From Bradyrhizobium murdochi (GTDB lineage: Bacteria; Pseudomonadota; Alphaproteobacteria; Rhizobiales; Xanthobacteraceae): 64,000 bases of DNA. Under the pieces are notes generated by a model. That model did no database searches. It worked only from the letters and a program-made list of their open reading frames with translations, and had not been told where the DNA came from. The position numbers and the translations under genes are program-made. The stretch is taken from NCBI RefSeq assembly GCF_000472965.1, contig NZ_AXAU01000010.1, positions 124,001-188,000 of the forward strand. Reading direction: 5' to 3'. This document shows, one piece after another, positions 1 through 8,010 of the stretch (positions are counted from its first letter, which is position 1; the number at the start of each line of letters is the position of its first letter).

Positions 1-1374
1 GGGACGGGAATCGCCGAGCCTGAGTTCGCCGCCATGCAAGGTCGCCACCGCGGACGCCAGGCTGAGCCCGAGGCCGGAACCCGGCAGTGTGCGGCTGGCC
101 TCAAGCCGCACGAATCGCTCGACCGCGTGCTTGCGATCGCCTTCGGGAATGCCGGGTCCATGATCGGTGACGCTGAGCAGCACGTGGTCGCCTTCGCGCC
201 GCGCCTCGATCAGGATCTCCCGGGTGCGCGCCGCGGCGGCAGGGTCCAGCGGCTTAACCACCGGCGAGGGCTTGCCGTATTTGATGGCGTTCTCGACCAG
301 ATTGGCAAGCGCCTGGCTGATCAGTTCGCGGTTGCCATGCAGCCGCGCGGTCGCGGTTTTGACGCGGAGCGTCATGCCGTCGTCTTCGGCCAGCGGCTCA
401 TACAATTCGTGGATGCCCTTGGCGACGTCGGCCGCGTCAAAATCATCCATGTTGCCGCGCGCCTGCCCGGACTCGGCGCGCGCGATCATCAACAGCGCGT
501 TGAAGGTGCGGATCAGCCCGTCGGATTCCTCGATGGTTCGCTCCAGCGCCGCGCGGTATTCGGCCTCGCTGCCCGAACTCGCCAACGCCTCCTCGGCACG
601 GTTGCGCAAGCGCGTTAGCGGCGTCTTGAGGTCATGGGCGATATTGTCGGAGACTTCCTTCAGCCCCATCATCAGGGTCTCGATGCGCTCCAGCATGGCG
701 TTGAGGTTTTCCGCGAGACGGTCGAGCTCGTCGCCGGAGCGCCCGATTGGCAGCCGCTCCGAGAGGTCGCCCGCCATGATGCGCCTTGTGGTGCCGGTCA
801 TGGCGTCGATCCGTTGCAGCACCCGCCGCGCCACGAAGATGCCGCCGCCGATGCCAAGCACGATGACGACCAGCAGCGACCATTGCGCGGCCTTGGCGAC
901 GATGCCGAACAGCCGCCGCCGTTCCTCAAGATCGCGGCCGACCAGCAGCCTGAATCCGTTGTCAAGTTCGGTGACACGCACCAGCGCGCGATGATTGGTG
1001 GTATCCTGCTCGTCGAGCCTGCGATACATCGTCTCCGACCAGCCTGTGGAGGCCATCACGCCCGGGGACAGCGATTCGACATTGCCGCCGAACGCTTTCC
1101 CCTCAGGCGTGGTGACAAGATAGAGATTGGCGCCAGGCCGCAGCGCGCGGTAGCCGAGCGTGTTGAAAAGGCCGCGCAGGCCGCGGCGCGTGTAGATGGT
1201 CTGGATCTCGGCGATCTCGGCATTGACGATCGTGGTGATCTGCTCGTTGATCATCCGCCGCGTATTCCAGGCGAAATAACCCAGCAGCGACGCGGCAAAT
1301 AGCGCGAACAGAAACAGATAGACCAGCGTCAGCCGGAACGCCGTGGTGCGGATCAGTTTACCGAAGGCCGTCAC
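1..1374 (-). CDS. Sensor histidine kinase, C-terminus cut by window edge
   Basis: Inner-membrane two-component kinase, about 458 codons visible. It begins at a GTG that overlaps the last 17 bases of the response regulator gene, which implies translational coupling. A first membrane helix (about residues 13-35, LTLVYLFLFALFAASLLGY) is followed by a roughly 125-residue sensor region, a second helix (SLLVVIVLGIGGGIFV), a HAMP segment, a HisKA box (DNIAHDLKTPLTRL, phospho-acceptor His) and a HATPase domain with N box (NLVENAIKYGK), G1 (DHGPGIPEG) and G2 (GSGLGLSLA). Only a few C-terminal residues should be missing. It is the partner of the adjacent regulator; the degP gene upstream suggests an envelope signal, which is inference. 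Confidence 0.93.
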   Translation of the reverse strand, partial: MTAFGKLIRTTAFRLTLVYLFLFALFAASLLGYFAWNTRRMINEQITTIVNAEIAEIQTIYTRRGLRGLFNTLGYRALRPGANLYLVTTPEGKAFGGNVESLSPGVMASTGWSETMYRRLDEQDTTNHRALVRVTELDNGFRLLVGRDLEERRRLFGIVAKAAQWSLLVVIVLGIGGGIFVARRVLQRIDAMTGTTRRIMAGDLSERLPIGRSGDELDRLAENLNAMLERIETLMMGLKEVSDNIAHDLKTPLTRLRNRAEEALASSGSEAEYRAALERTIEESDGLIRTFNALLMIARAESGQARGNMDDFDAADVAKGIHELYEPLAEDDGMTLRVKTATARLHGNRELISQALANLVENAIKYGKPSPVVKPLDPAAAARTREILIEARREGDHVLLSVTDHGPGIPEGDRKHAVERFVRLEASRTLPGSGLGLSLASAVATLHGGELRLGDSRP

Positions 1375-2077
1375 GGATCATGTATCCGGCGCCGCGGATC
1401 GTGTGCAGCAAGGGCCGATCAAAGCCCTTGTCGATCTTGGAGCGCAGCCGCGAAATATGCACGTCGATGACATTGGTCTGCGGATCGAAATGATAATCCC
1501 AGACGTTTTCCAGAAGCATGGTGCGGGTCACCACCTGGCCGGCATGTTTCATCAGATATTCGAGCAGGCGAAACTCGCGCGGCTGCAGCGTCAGTTCGTC
1601 CTTGCCGCGGGCGACACGATGGGAAAGACGGTCGAGCTCGAGATCGCCGACGCGGTAGGTGGTCTCCTCGGCCGGGCCGACATTGCGGCGCGACAGCACT
1701 TCGACGCGGGCCTGCAATTCGGCGAATGAATAGGGCTTTGGCAGATAGTCGTCGCCGCCGGCGCGCAGGCCCTTGATGCGGTCGTCGACCTGGCCGAGCG
1801 CGGAGAGGATCAGAACCGGCGTGCGAATGCCCTTATCGCGCAAGCTCCCGATCACCGACAGTCCGTCGCGCTTGGGCAACATGCGGTCGACCACCAGCAC
1901 GTCGTAATCGCCGCTCTCGGCCATCGATAGTCCCTCTTCGCCATCGCTGGCGAGATCGGCGACATAGCCGACTTCACGGAACGCCTTGACCAGATAGTCG
2001 GCGGACTCGCGGTCGTCTTCTATGATCAACAGGCGCATCTGAGTGACGGGTGTAGGGATTGCTGCGGGGGCGCTCAC
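1358..2077 (-). CDS. OmpR/PhoB-type response regulator
   Basis: DNA-binding response regulator, 239 residues. The receiver domain shows the acidic pair in IIEDD, phospho-acceptor Asp64 in LVVDRML, and the conserved Lys in LPKPY. The C-terminal winged helix carries the usual signature (RTMLLENVWDYHFDPQTN, then DVHISRLRSKID). The GTG start is preferred because AGAGGA lies about 10 bases upstream. Most family members begin at the internal ATG (position 2038, MRLLIIEDD), so the first 13 residues may be untranslated. It is coupled to the downstream kinase and lies 252 bases after degP in the same direction. Confidence 0.95.
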   Translation of the reverse strand: MSAPAAIPTPVTQMRLLIIEDDRESADYLVKAFREVGYVADLASDGEEGLSMAESGDYDVLVVDRMLPKRDGLSVIGSLRDKGIRTPVLILSALGQVDDRIKGLRAGGDDYLPKPYSFAELQARVEVLSRRNVGPAEETTYRVGDLELDRLSHRVARGKDELTLQPREFRLLEYLMKHAGQVVTRTMLLENVWDYHFDPQTNVIDVHISRLRSKIDKGFDRPLLHTIRGAGYMIRDGLR

Positions 2078-2238
2078 AGGATTTGGTTCCTCTCACCATG
2101 GCGCGGCCGCCCTGCACATGCAAGGCGACCGCGCGGTATCGCAATCAAGTGAAAAGAGCGGGCGATGAGGCTGGGGGACCTCACCGCCCTTAGGCCCTTC
2201 CGACGGAGGGGGGCGTATTCCGAAGGAAGGTTGCCAGA

Positions 2239-2263
2239 GGGAGCGAGTTTTGCACCCGCTCCC
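2239..2263. other. Stem-loop between degP and the regulator gene
   Basis: Perfect 7-bp inverted repeat GGGAGCG / CGCTCCC with an 11-base loop in the 252-base gap. There is no U-tract after it on either strand, so it is not a typical intrinsic terminator. It may affect mRNA processing between degP and the two-component genes. I see no other feature in the gap. Confidence 0.4.
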
Positions 2264-2329
2264 CGGAAGGAGACGTCGGCGGGGGCGACGAATGCCGGCG
2301 TGACCCTCCATCTGGTATCTAGTCCTCGT

Positions 2330-3925
2330 TTAGCCCTTCGCTAGCGGCACCGCGACGAAGCGCGACGAACCGCCGCTCTTCACGCGCATGAGAACGCTGT
2401 TCTTGTTCTCGGTCCGCGCGGCGTCGATTGCCTCACGGACTTCGCTCGGGCTGCCGACGGTCTTGCCGGCGACCTCAAGAATGACGTCGCCTTCCTTAAA
2501 GCCGCGCTCGGCCGCCGCACTCTTCGGGTCCACCTCGGTAACCACGACGCCTTCCCTGCCGGCGCCGGCCACGCTGTTAGCGGGCGCCACCGTCAGGCCG
2601 AGCTTCGGAACGTCGGTTCCCTTGGTCCCGCTGCCCTTGTCTTCCTTGCCGATGTCGGCCTTGGTCTCGATCGTGTTCGGCAACTGGCCGAGCGTGAGGT
2701 TGACGACCTTGTCCTGGCCCTTTTGCAGCACGTTGAGCTTGACCGCGGTACCGGGTGCGAGACCGCCGATGGTGCGGGCGAGTTCCCTGGCATCCTTGAC
2801 CGGTTCGCCATTGACGGCGGTGATAACGTCACCGGACTGGATGCCGGCCTTGGCCGCCGGACCATTCTGCTGCGGTTCCGCCACCAGCGCGCCTTGGGCC
2901 TTCTTCATGCCGAGACTGTCGGCGATTTCGGAGGTCACCGGCTGGATCTGGACGCCGATCCACCCGCGGCTGACCGAGCCCTTGTCCTTGAGCTGGGCGA
3001 CTACCGACTTCACCGTCGAGGCAGGGATCGAGAACGCGATGCCAACGCTGCCGCCGGACGGCGAGTAGATCGCGGTGTTGACGCCCATCACTTCGCCGTT
3101 GGTGTCGAACGCCGGACCGCCGGAGTTACCCTTGTTCACGGGCGCATCGATCTGGATGAAATCGTCGTACGGACCGTTGCCGATGTCGCGGCCGGAGGCC
3201 GAGACGATGCCGGCGGTCACAGTGCCGCCGAGGCCGAACGGGTTACCGACCGCGAGCACCCAGTCGCCGATCCGCGGCTTGGAATCCGAAAGCTTGGCGA
3301 ACGGGAAATCCGTGCGGCCCTCGACCTTGATCAGCGCCAGATCAGTGCGCTGATCAGTGCCGATCACCTTCGCGGTGTAGGTCTTGCCGTCCTCCATCGT
3401 GATTTCAACCTTGTCGGCGCCGTCGACCACGTGGTTGTTGGTCACGGCGTAGCCGTCAGGCGAGATGAAGAAGCCAGAGCCCTGACCCGTTACCGGGCCA
3501 CGGGGGGCACGCGGTCCGCCACGCAGGCCGGGCGGCAAGCCATCCGGACCACCGAAGCGGCGGAAGAAGCGCTCCATCGGCGAGCCCGGCGGGAACGGCG
3601 AGTCATCGTCCTTGTTGGCGCTGTCGTCCTTGGAACTCTTGTCGGCGATGTTGATCTTCACCGAAATCACCGACGGCTTCACGCGCTCGACAATGTCGGC
3701 GAAACCGATCGGCCGCTCGACCTTGCGGACTTCGGTGTTGACCTGCGCGTGCGCCGCGCCGGCAAAGATATCAGCCGGGCCCTGTTGCGGTGAGAAGCCA
3801 TACACGGCGGCGCCAACACCGGCGACAACGGAGGCCATCAGCGCGAATTTGCGGGCGGAGAACAGCGAACGGCGGGGTGCGCCGTGCGACGGAAGCGAGG
3901 ATAGATCGACGGGACGTTCGGTCAT
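2330..3925 (-). CDS. degP: Do/DegP-family periplasmic serine protease
   Basis: Periplasmic quality-control protease/chaperone, 531 residues. A basic N-terminus and one hydrophobic segment (about residues 27-44) act as signal or anchor. A low-complexity DDS/Gly-Pro-Arg linker (about 95-147) follows, then the trypsin-like domain with catalytic His165 (TNNHVVDGA), Asp195 (TDLALIK) and Ser268 (GNSGGPAF). Two PDZ domains lie at about 330-415 and 440-525. Start ATG 3925 has TGGAGA 11 bases upstream; a GTG at 3988 is in frame but less likely. It lies ahead of the regulator/kinase pair in the same direction, a common rhizobial arrangement. DegP and MucD/DegQ cannot be separated by sequence alone. Confidence 0.95.
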   Translation of the reverse strand: MTERPVDLSSLPSHGAPRRSLFSARKFALMASVVAGVGAAVYGFSPQQGPADIFAGAAHAQVNTEVRKVERPIGFADIVERVKPSVISVKINIADKSSKDDSANKDDDSPFPPGSPMERFFRRFGGPDGLPPGLRGGPRAPRGPVTGQGSGFFISPDGYAVTNNHVVDGADKVEITMEDGKTYTAKVIGTDQRTDLALIKVEGRTDFPFAKLSDSKPRIGDWVLAVGNPFGLGGTVTAGIVSASGRDIGNGPYDDFIQIDAPVNKGNSGGPAFDTNGEVMGVNTAIYSPSGGSVGIAFSIPASTVKSVVAQLKDKGSVSRGWIGVQIQPVTSEIADSLGMKKAQGALVAEPQQNGPAAKAGIQSGDVITAVNGEPVKDARELARTIGGLAPGTAVKLNVLQKGQDKVVNLTLGQLPNTIETKADIGKEDKGSGTKGTDVPKLGLTVAPANSVAGAGREGVVVTEVDPKSAAAERGFKEGDVILEVAGKTVGSPSEVREAIDAARTENKNSVLMRVKSGGSSRFVAVPLAKG

Positions 3926-4094
3926 GTCTGTAAAATCTCCAGAGCGAGAATTCTTCACTTCTACGGTGCGGGGGTTGGCACCTGTCACGTCGGAAGATGG
4001 GGCCTGCCGCCTTACCGCGCGCTGGCTTGGGGATTAAACTTTTGTAATGCGGCGGCTTATGGATGCGGCGGAATATCGCAGGCAAATCAGCCGG

Positions 4095-4973
4095 TTAAGA
4101 CGACGCCCGGAAGCTTCTTCGCAACCAGTCGCGAAAGGCGATCAGACCCGGATCGGTTTCGCGGAACGGACGATACACCAAGTACCAAGCGCGTCCCTTG
4201 GGAACAGAAATCGCAAATGGCGCAACCAGGCGCCTCATCGCGAGGTCGTCTTCCACATACGGTCGCAAGCCGATGGCAACCCCGACGCCATCGAGCGCAG
4301 CCTGCAAGGCCATTCCGTAATTGGCAAAGCTTGGGCCGAGCGCTTTGCGGCGCAGTTTGACACCCGCTGCGGCCAGCCATAACGGCCAGTCTTCCGGCGA
4401 ATGCACGACCTGCAGCAAGTTCTCGTTGGCCAGATCCGACGGCTTGCCAAGCCGCCGTGCCGTCGCGGCGGTGCATACGGGAAAGAGGTCAGCCGAAAAC
4501 AACGGCTCGGCCGCCAGCCCCGGCCAATCGCCATTGCCGAGCAGGATTCCGCAGGTCCAGTCGTCCTTGAAGGGATTGATCGCGCCACCGGTCGCGAGCC
4601 GCACCTCGATTTCGGGATGCGCGCCGTAAAAGCTCGCAAGGCGCGGAATCATCCAGCGTACCGCGAAGGAAGGTCCGACGCCGATCGTCAAGACCGGTGT
4701 GGTCCGCATCGCTGCAACCTGCTCGACGCTGGCAGCGATCGAATCGAACGCCGCAGTGAGGCTCGGCTGCAGCGCCTTTGCTTGCGCGGTGAGCGCAAGG
4801 CCGTTGGGAAGCCGCTCGAACAGCGCGAGACCGAGCCGGGCCTCGAGCAACCGCACCATGCGGCTCACCGCCGCTTGGGTGACATTCAGTTCCTGGCTCG
4901 CACCCACGAAGCTTCCATGGCGCGCCGCGGCCTCGAAGGCACGCAAACCATTCAGCGAAGGCAGACGGCGCAT
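4095..4973 (-). CDS. LysR-family regulator, GcvA/AmpR-like
   Basis: Transcription factor of 292 residues. The N-terminal winged helix-turn-helix has the GcvA-type signature (LNGLRAFEAAARHGSF, then LNVTQAAVSRMVRLLEARLG). The co-inducer domain begins at about residue 90 and includes the typical FAVRWMIPRLASF stretch. It is divergent from the TauE/SafE permease at 5087, with 113 bases between them that hold a candidate operator (4988-5010), so it probably controls that permease operon. The inducer cannot be predicted. No strong Shine-Dalgarno precedes the ATG. Confidence 0.93.
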   Translation of the reverse strand: MRRLPSLNGLRAFEAAARHGSFVGASQELNVTQAAVSRMVRLLEARLGLALFERLPNGLALTAQAKALQPSLTAAFDSIAASVEQVAAMRTTPVLTIGVGPSFAVRWMIPRLASFYGAHPEIEVRLATGGAINPFKDDWTCGILLGNGDWPGLAAEPLFSADLFPVCTAATARRLGKPSDLANENLLQVVHSPEDWPLWLAAAGVKLRRKALGPSFANYGMALQAALDGVGVAIGLRPYVEDDLAMRRLVAPFAISVPKGRAWYLVYRPFRETDPGLIAFRDWLRRSFRASS

Positions 4974-4987
4974 GGGGAGCCAATTCT

Positions 4988-5010
4988 TAGACTAACTTTT
5001 CCTTGGTCTA
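4988..5010. promoter_or_regulatory. Candidate LysR operator
   Basis: Inverted repeat TAGAC-N13-GTCTA in the divergent region between the LysR gene and the permease gene. The position fits a LysR activator site, but five-base arms are short and a chance match is possible. Confidence 0.35.
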
Positions 5011-5086
5011 TGGCTGAACTAAACGCGTTTGCGAAGCCCCTGTCAAACGCGCATCAAACGGCATCGAATTCAACCGGACGACGCCC

Positions 5087-5824
5087 ATGCTCAGCCTCCC
5101 GCTCGCGGCGGGTTTCGCCGCCGCCATCGTATCGACCTCCTTCATCTCCGGCATCTTCGGGATGGCCGGCGGCATGATATTGATGGGAATTTTGCTGATT
5201 TTCATGCCTCTTGCGCCGGCCATGATTTTGCACGGCCTGGTGCAGGTTGCCTCGAATGGCTGGCGGGCCTGGCAATGGCGCGCGCATATCGATTGGCGGA
5301 TCGTTGCCCATTATGCCGCCGGCGCCGTCGTCGCAGCAGCCGCGGTCGGCGCCATGGCCATTGAGGCGAGCAAGGCGATAGCCCTAATTATCGTTGGCGT
5401 GAGCCCCTTCCTGGGACTTCTGCTTCCCGGCCGGCTCGCGCCCGACATTGGAAAGCCCAGCCATGGTCACGGCTGCGGAGCCCTGTGCACCGTGCTGCAG
5501 CTCCTGGCCGGGGTTTCCGGTCCCATCCTCGACGTGTTCTTCGTGCGCTCGCAGCTCAACAGCCGGCAACTGATCGCCACCAAGGCCGCCGCGCAAGTGA
5601 TCGGGCACTTCCTGAAGGCCGCCTATTTCGGCCACCTGCTTGCCGGCGATGAGACCCTGTCGCCGATCGCCGTCATCGTTGCGATTCCGCTTGCGATCAC
5701 CGGAGGATACCTTTCGCGGTTCGTGATCGAGGCGATCAGCGAGACACGATTCCGGACCTGGTCGCGCTACGTGATCGGCGCGGTGTCCACCGTCTATCTG
5801 ATTCAAGGCGTGGTGCTGCTGTGA
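5087..5824 (+). CDS. TauE/SafE-family membrane permease
   Basis: Inner-membrane protein of 245 residues with about seven to eight hydrophobic helices. The first carries the family pattern (FISGIFGMAGGMILMGILL) and a second glycine-rich repeat lies in the C-terminal half (LAGVSGPILDVFFVRS). Members export or import sulfite, sulfoacetate or other organic anions; the substrate here is unknown. It heads a rightward set with two small membrane proteins, divergent from a LysR regulator. Confidence 0.9.
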   Translation: MLSLPLAAGFAAAIVSTSFISGIFGMAGGMILMGILLIFMPLAPAMILHGLVQVASNGWRAWQWRAHIDWRIVAHYAAGAVVAAAAVGAMAIEASKAIALIIVGVSPFLGLLLPGRLAPDIGKPSHGHGCGALCTVLQLLAGVSGPILDVFFVRSQLNSRQLIATKAAAQVIGHFLKAAYFGHLLAGDETLSPIAVIVAIPLAITGGYLSRFVIEAISETRFRTWSRYVIGAVSTVYLIQGVVLL

Positions 5825-5919
5825 CCCGCGCCGTGCAGATTGACAGAAAACCGGTGTCCTCCCTGCCGATTCACCTCAGGTCTTCATCTTCATACGCACC
5901 GTCACAATGGAGGTCTCCA

Positions 5920-6360
5920 ATGACTATCGCCATCCGACACATCATCCTGAGCGCCAATGCAACGTTTCTCCTCGCAGCGTCCGCGGGCGGCTTTGCAAGC
6001 GACGTGCGCGGAATCTTCTTCGGCCTTGGGCCGGTCGCGCGTGTTGTGGCCGAGGCGCCCTATGCCGGACTTGGCTTTATCGAGGCGCACGGCCTGGCCT
6101 TCATCCTGGGCATCCTGATGTGGCGCGCTCAGCCAGCGCGCGGCTGGCACCTCGCGGCTGCAGCCATTCATGTTCTGCTGGGGACCGCCAATCTGATATT
6201 CTGGCAGCTCTTCATTGTGTCCGACATGCTGCTGGTCGGTTACGTCACCACGGCGCTGCATGGCCTGTTCGTCGTGCTGCAGATGTCTGCCGCGACCTCG
6301 GCCCGGATGCCGGACAGCGCTGCGGTTCACGCCGGTCCGATTTCGTCCGGCTACCGATAG
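5920..6360 (+). CDS. Small four-helix membrane protein, unknown
   Basis: Hydrophobic protein of 146 residues with about four predicted membrane helices (residues about 5-25, 45-62, 70-92, 97-120). I recognise no named domain. ATG 5920 is chosen because GGAGG lies six bases upstream; an upstream in-frame GTG at 5821 overlaps the permease stop and has no better signal. It sits 95 bases after the permease and 12 bases before the MAPEG gene, so it is probably cotranscribed with them. Confidence 0.8.
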   Translation: MTIAIRHIILSANATFLLAASAGGFASDVRGIFFGLGPVARVVAEAPYAGLGFIEAHGLAFILGILMWRAQPARGWHLAAAAIHVLLGTANLIFWQLFIVSDMLLVGYVTTALHGLFVVLQMSAATSARMPDSAAVHAGPISSGYR

Positions 6361-6372
6361 TGGAGACGCCCC

Positions 6373-6888
6373 ATGACCCGTGAACAGAAAACCGTTGCGA
6401 TCGGCGCCGCCAGCGGCGTGTTGAGCATGGTGGCGGCAATAGCCGGCATCTCGAAGATCTGGGCGGATACCTCGGCCCTGACCGATGTCGCCGGTCGGCT
6501 TGCCTATACCCTGAAGGCAAACGCCCTTGCCGCGATCCCGCTGATGGTTGGCACCATCACCGTCGCGAACAACCGCTTCCTCAGCGAAGCGATCGATCCG
6601 ACGCTGCACAAGGAGGATCAGGCAACACTGATCAACGGACGTGTGCTCGATAACACGCTGCAGCAATATGTGCTGTTCGTGATCGGCACATTGGCTCTGA
6701 GCGTCAGTTTGCCGGCCAGCCAGATGAAAGTCATCGCTGCGGCGACCATAGTGTTCATCGTCGCCCGGTTTGCATTCTGGATCGGCTACCGGATCCACCC
6801 GCTGTATCGGGCGTTCGGCATGGCGGCCACGATGTATCTGAACATCGGCATCCTCGCCTGGGCGGGCTGGAACATTCTGCGGAGCTGA
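6373..6888 (+). CDS. MAPEG-family membrane protein
   Basis: Integral membrane protein of 171 residues with four helices and the MAPEG layout: a charged loop followed by NGRVLDNTLQQYVLFV, a later RFAFWIGYRI segment, and LYRAFGMAATMYLNIG near the end. The eukaryotic members are glutathione-dependent membrane enzymes (microsomal GST, LTC4 synthase); most bacterial members have no assigned substrate. It ends the permease operon, converging on the DUF1993 gene with 24 bases between them. Confidence 0.85.
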   Translation: MTREQKTVAIGAASGVLSMVAAIAGISKIWADTSALTDVAGRLAYTLKANALAAIPLMVGTITVANNRFLSEAIDPTLHKEDQATLINGRVLDNTLQQYVLFVIGTLALSVSLPASQMKVIAAATIVFIVARFAFWIGYRIHPLYRAFGMAATMYLNIGILAWAGWNILRS

Positions 6889-6912
6889 ATTGCGTCAACC
6901 CGGCACCGAAGA

Positions 6913-7434
6913 TCACTTCTTCATCTTCAGCCGGCCCATGAAATCTCGCTTGCCGAGCGGTACGCCGTTGGTGCGCAGGATGTCGTAGGCGGTGGTGGCG
7001 TGGAAATAGAAATTGGGCAGCGAGAACGACATCAGGAAGCCTTCCGCGGTGAAGGGCAGCTTGTGATCGCCGAGGTGAAAGACGACGTCGCGGCCGCCGA
7101 GCGCGTTGACTGCCTCCGGAGTCCAGCCCTCCAGAGCCTCGCGGGTTTGCGCGACCAATCCCTGCAATCCCGCATAATCGTATGGCGTGTTGGACGCGGG
7201 CGGACGAAACTCTCCGCTTTGCACGCCCTCGATAGCGCCGCGCGAATGCTGGGCGACGGAGATGATCTGGAAACGCAGCGGCAGCATGTCGGGCGCCAGC
7301 CGCGCCTCGACCATGCGATCCGGATCGATGTTGTTGTCGCGAAAATGAACGAGGCCGCGCTCGAGGAAACCGCTGACCGCGCCAAGGGTCTGCAGATAGT
7401 TCGCCACGCTGGCGTCGTAGAGTGAGAAGGCCAT
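6913..7434 (-). CDS. DUF1993 protein (DinB-like four-helix bundle)
   Basis: Soluble protein of 173 residues of the DUF1993 family. Visible hallmarks are the N-terminal SLYDASVANYLQTLGAVSGF, the central LPLRFQIISVAQHSRGA and the C-terminal SLPNFYFHATTAYDILRTNGV. His residues in these segments could bind metal as in DinB proteins, but no activity is established for the family. It is read leftward and separated from ccmH by 74 bases containing a CCCCTG/CAGGGG inverted repeat. Confidence 0.88.
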   Translation of the reverse strand: MAFSLYDASVANYLQTLGAVSGFLERGLVHFRDNNIDPDRMVEARLAPDMLPLRFQIISVAQHSRGAIEGVQSGEFRPPASNTPYDYAGLQGLVAQTREALEGWTPEAVNALGGRDVVFHLGDHKLPFTAEGFLMSFSLPNFYFHATTAYDILRTNGVPLGKRDFMGRLKMKK

Positions 7435-7508
7435 GTCCGGTTTCCCCTGGTTATGTTTATTTTGACAGGGGAGTCATAGCTGAAGCCTGCCCGCTTGCAA
7501 TGGTGGGC

Positions 7509-8006
7509 TTAAGCCTTCTTGTCCGGCGCATCGGCTGCGAGCAAGCGCTCCAGCCTCGCCTGTTCCTCTTCCGTCAGGTGCAACAGCGAAGGATCGGTCG
7601 CGCTGCCGGTATTCGAACGGCGGCGGCTGTAGAACCAGAGCGCCAGCCCGCCTCCGGCCAAGGCGAGCGGCGGCAGCAGCCAGAGCAGCACCGTGTGCGG
7701 CGTGAAGCGCGGCTTCAGCAGCACGAACTCGCCATAGCGCGCGACCAGAAAGTCGATCACCTGGCTGTCGCTGTCGCCGGAGGCGATCCGCTCGCGCACC
7801 AACAGGCGCAGATCGCGCGCCAGCGGGGCGTCGGAATCGTCGATCGACTGGTTCTGGCACACCATGCAGCGCAACTCGCGCGACAGGTCGCGGGCTCGCG
7901 CCTCCTTTGCCGGATCGGCCATGATCTCGTCGGGCTGCACGGCGTGAGCCGGCCCGCAGAGCGCCGCGGCGACAACAAGTACACATGCTGCAATGAAGCG
8001 CTTCAA
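7509..8006 (-). CDS. ccmH: Cytochrome c maturation protein CcmH/CycL
   Basis: Periplasm-facing thiol oxidoreductase that reduces the apocytochrome CXXCH cysteines before haem ligation. There are 165 residues: a signal sequence, the diagnostic RCMVCQNQSIDDSDAPLA active site, and a C-terminal membrane anchor (about residues 103-125). Translation appears to begin at TTG 8006, because GGAG at the end of ccmF lies seven bases upstream and the next ATG is too far in. It is the last gene of ccmI-E-F-H, four bases after ccmF. Confidence 0.95.
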   Translation of the reverse strand: MKRFIAACVLVVAAALCGPAHAVQPDEIMADPAKEARARDLSRELRCMVCQNQSIDDSDAPLARDLRLLVRERIASGDSDSQVIDFLVARYGEFVLLKPRFTPHTVLLWLLPPLALAGGGLALWFYSRRRSNTGSATDPSLLHLTEEEQARLERLLAADAPDKKA

Positions 8007-8010
8007 GGCC

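Noticed and set aside
4974..5177. Plus-strand coding frame running from inside the LysR gene through to the permease start
   Set aside because: It overlaps two well-supported genes and the divergent control region; no protein-like features.
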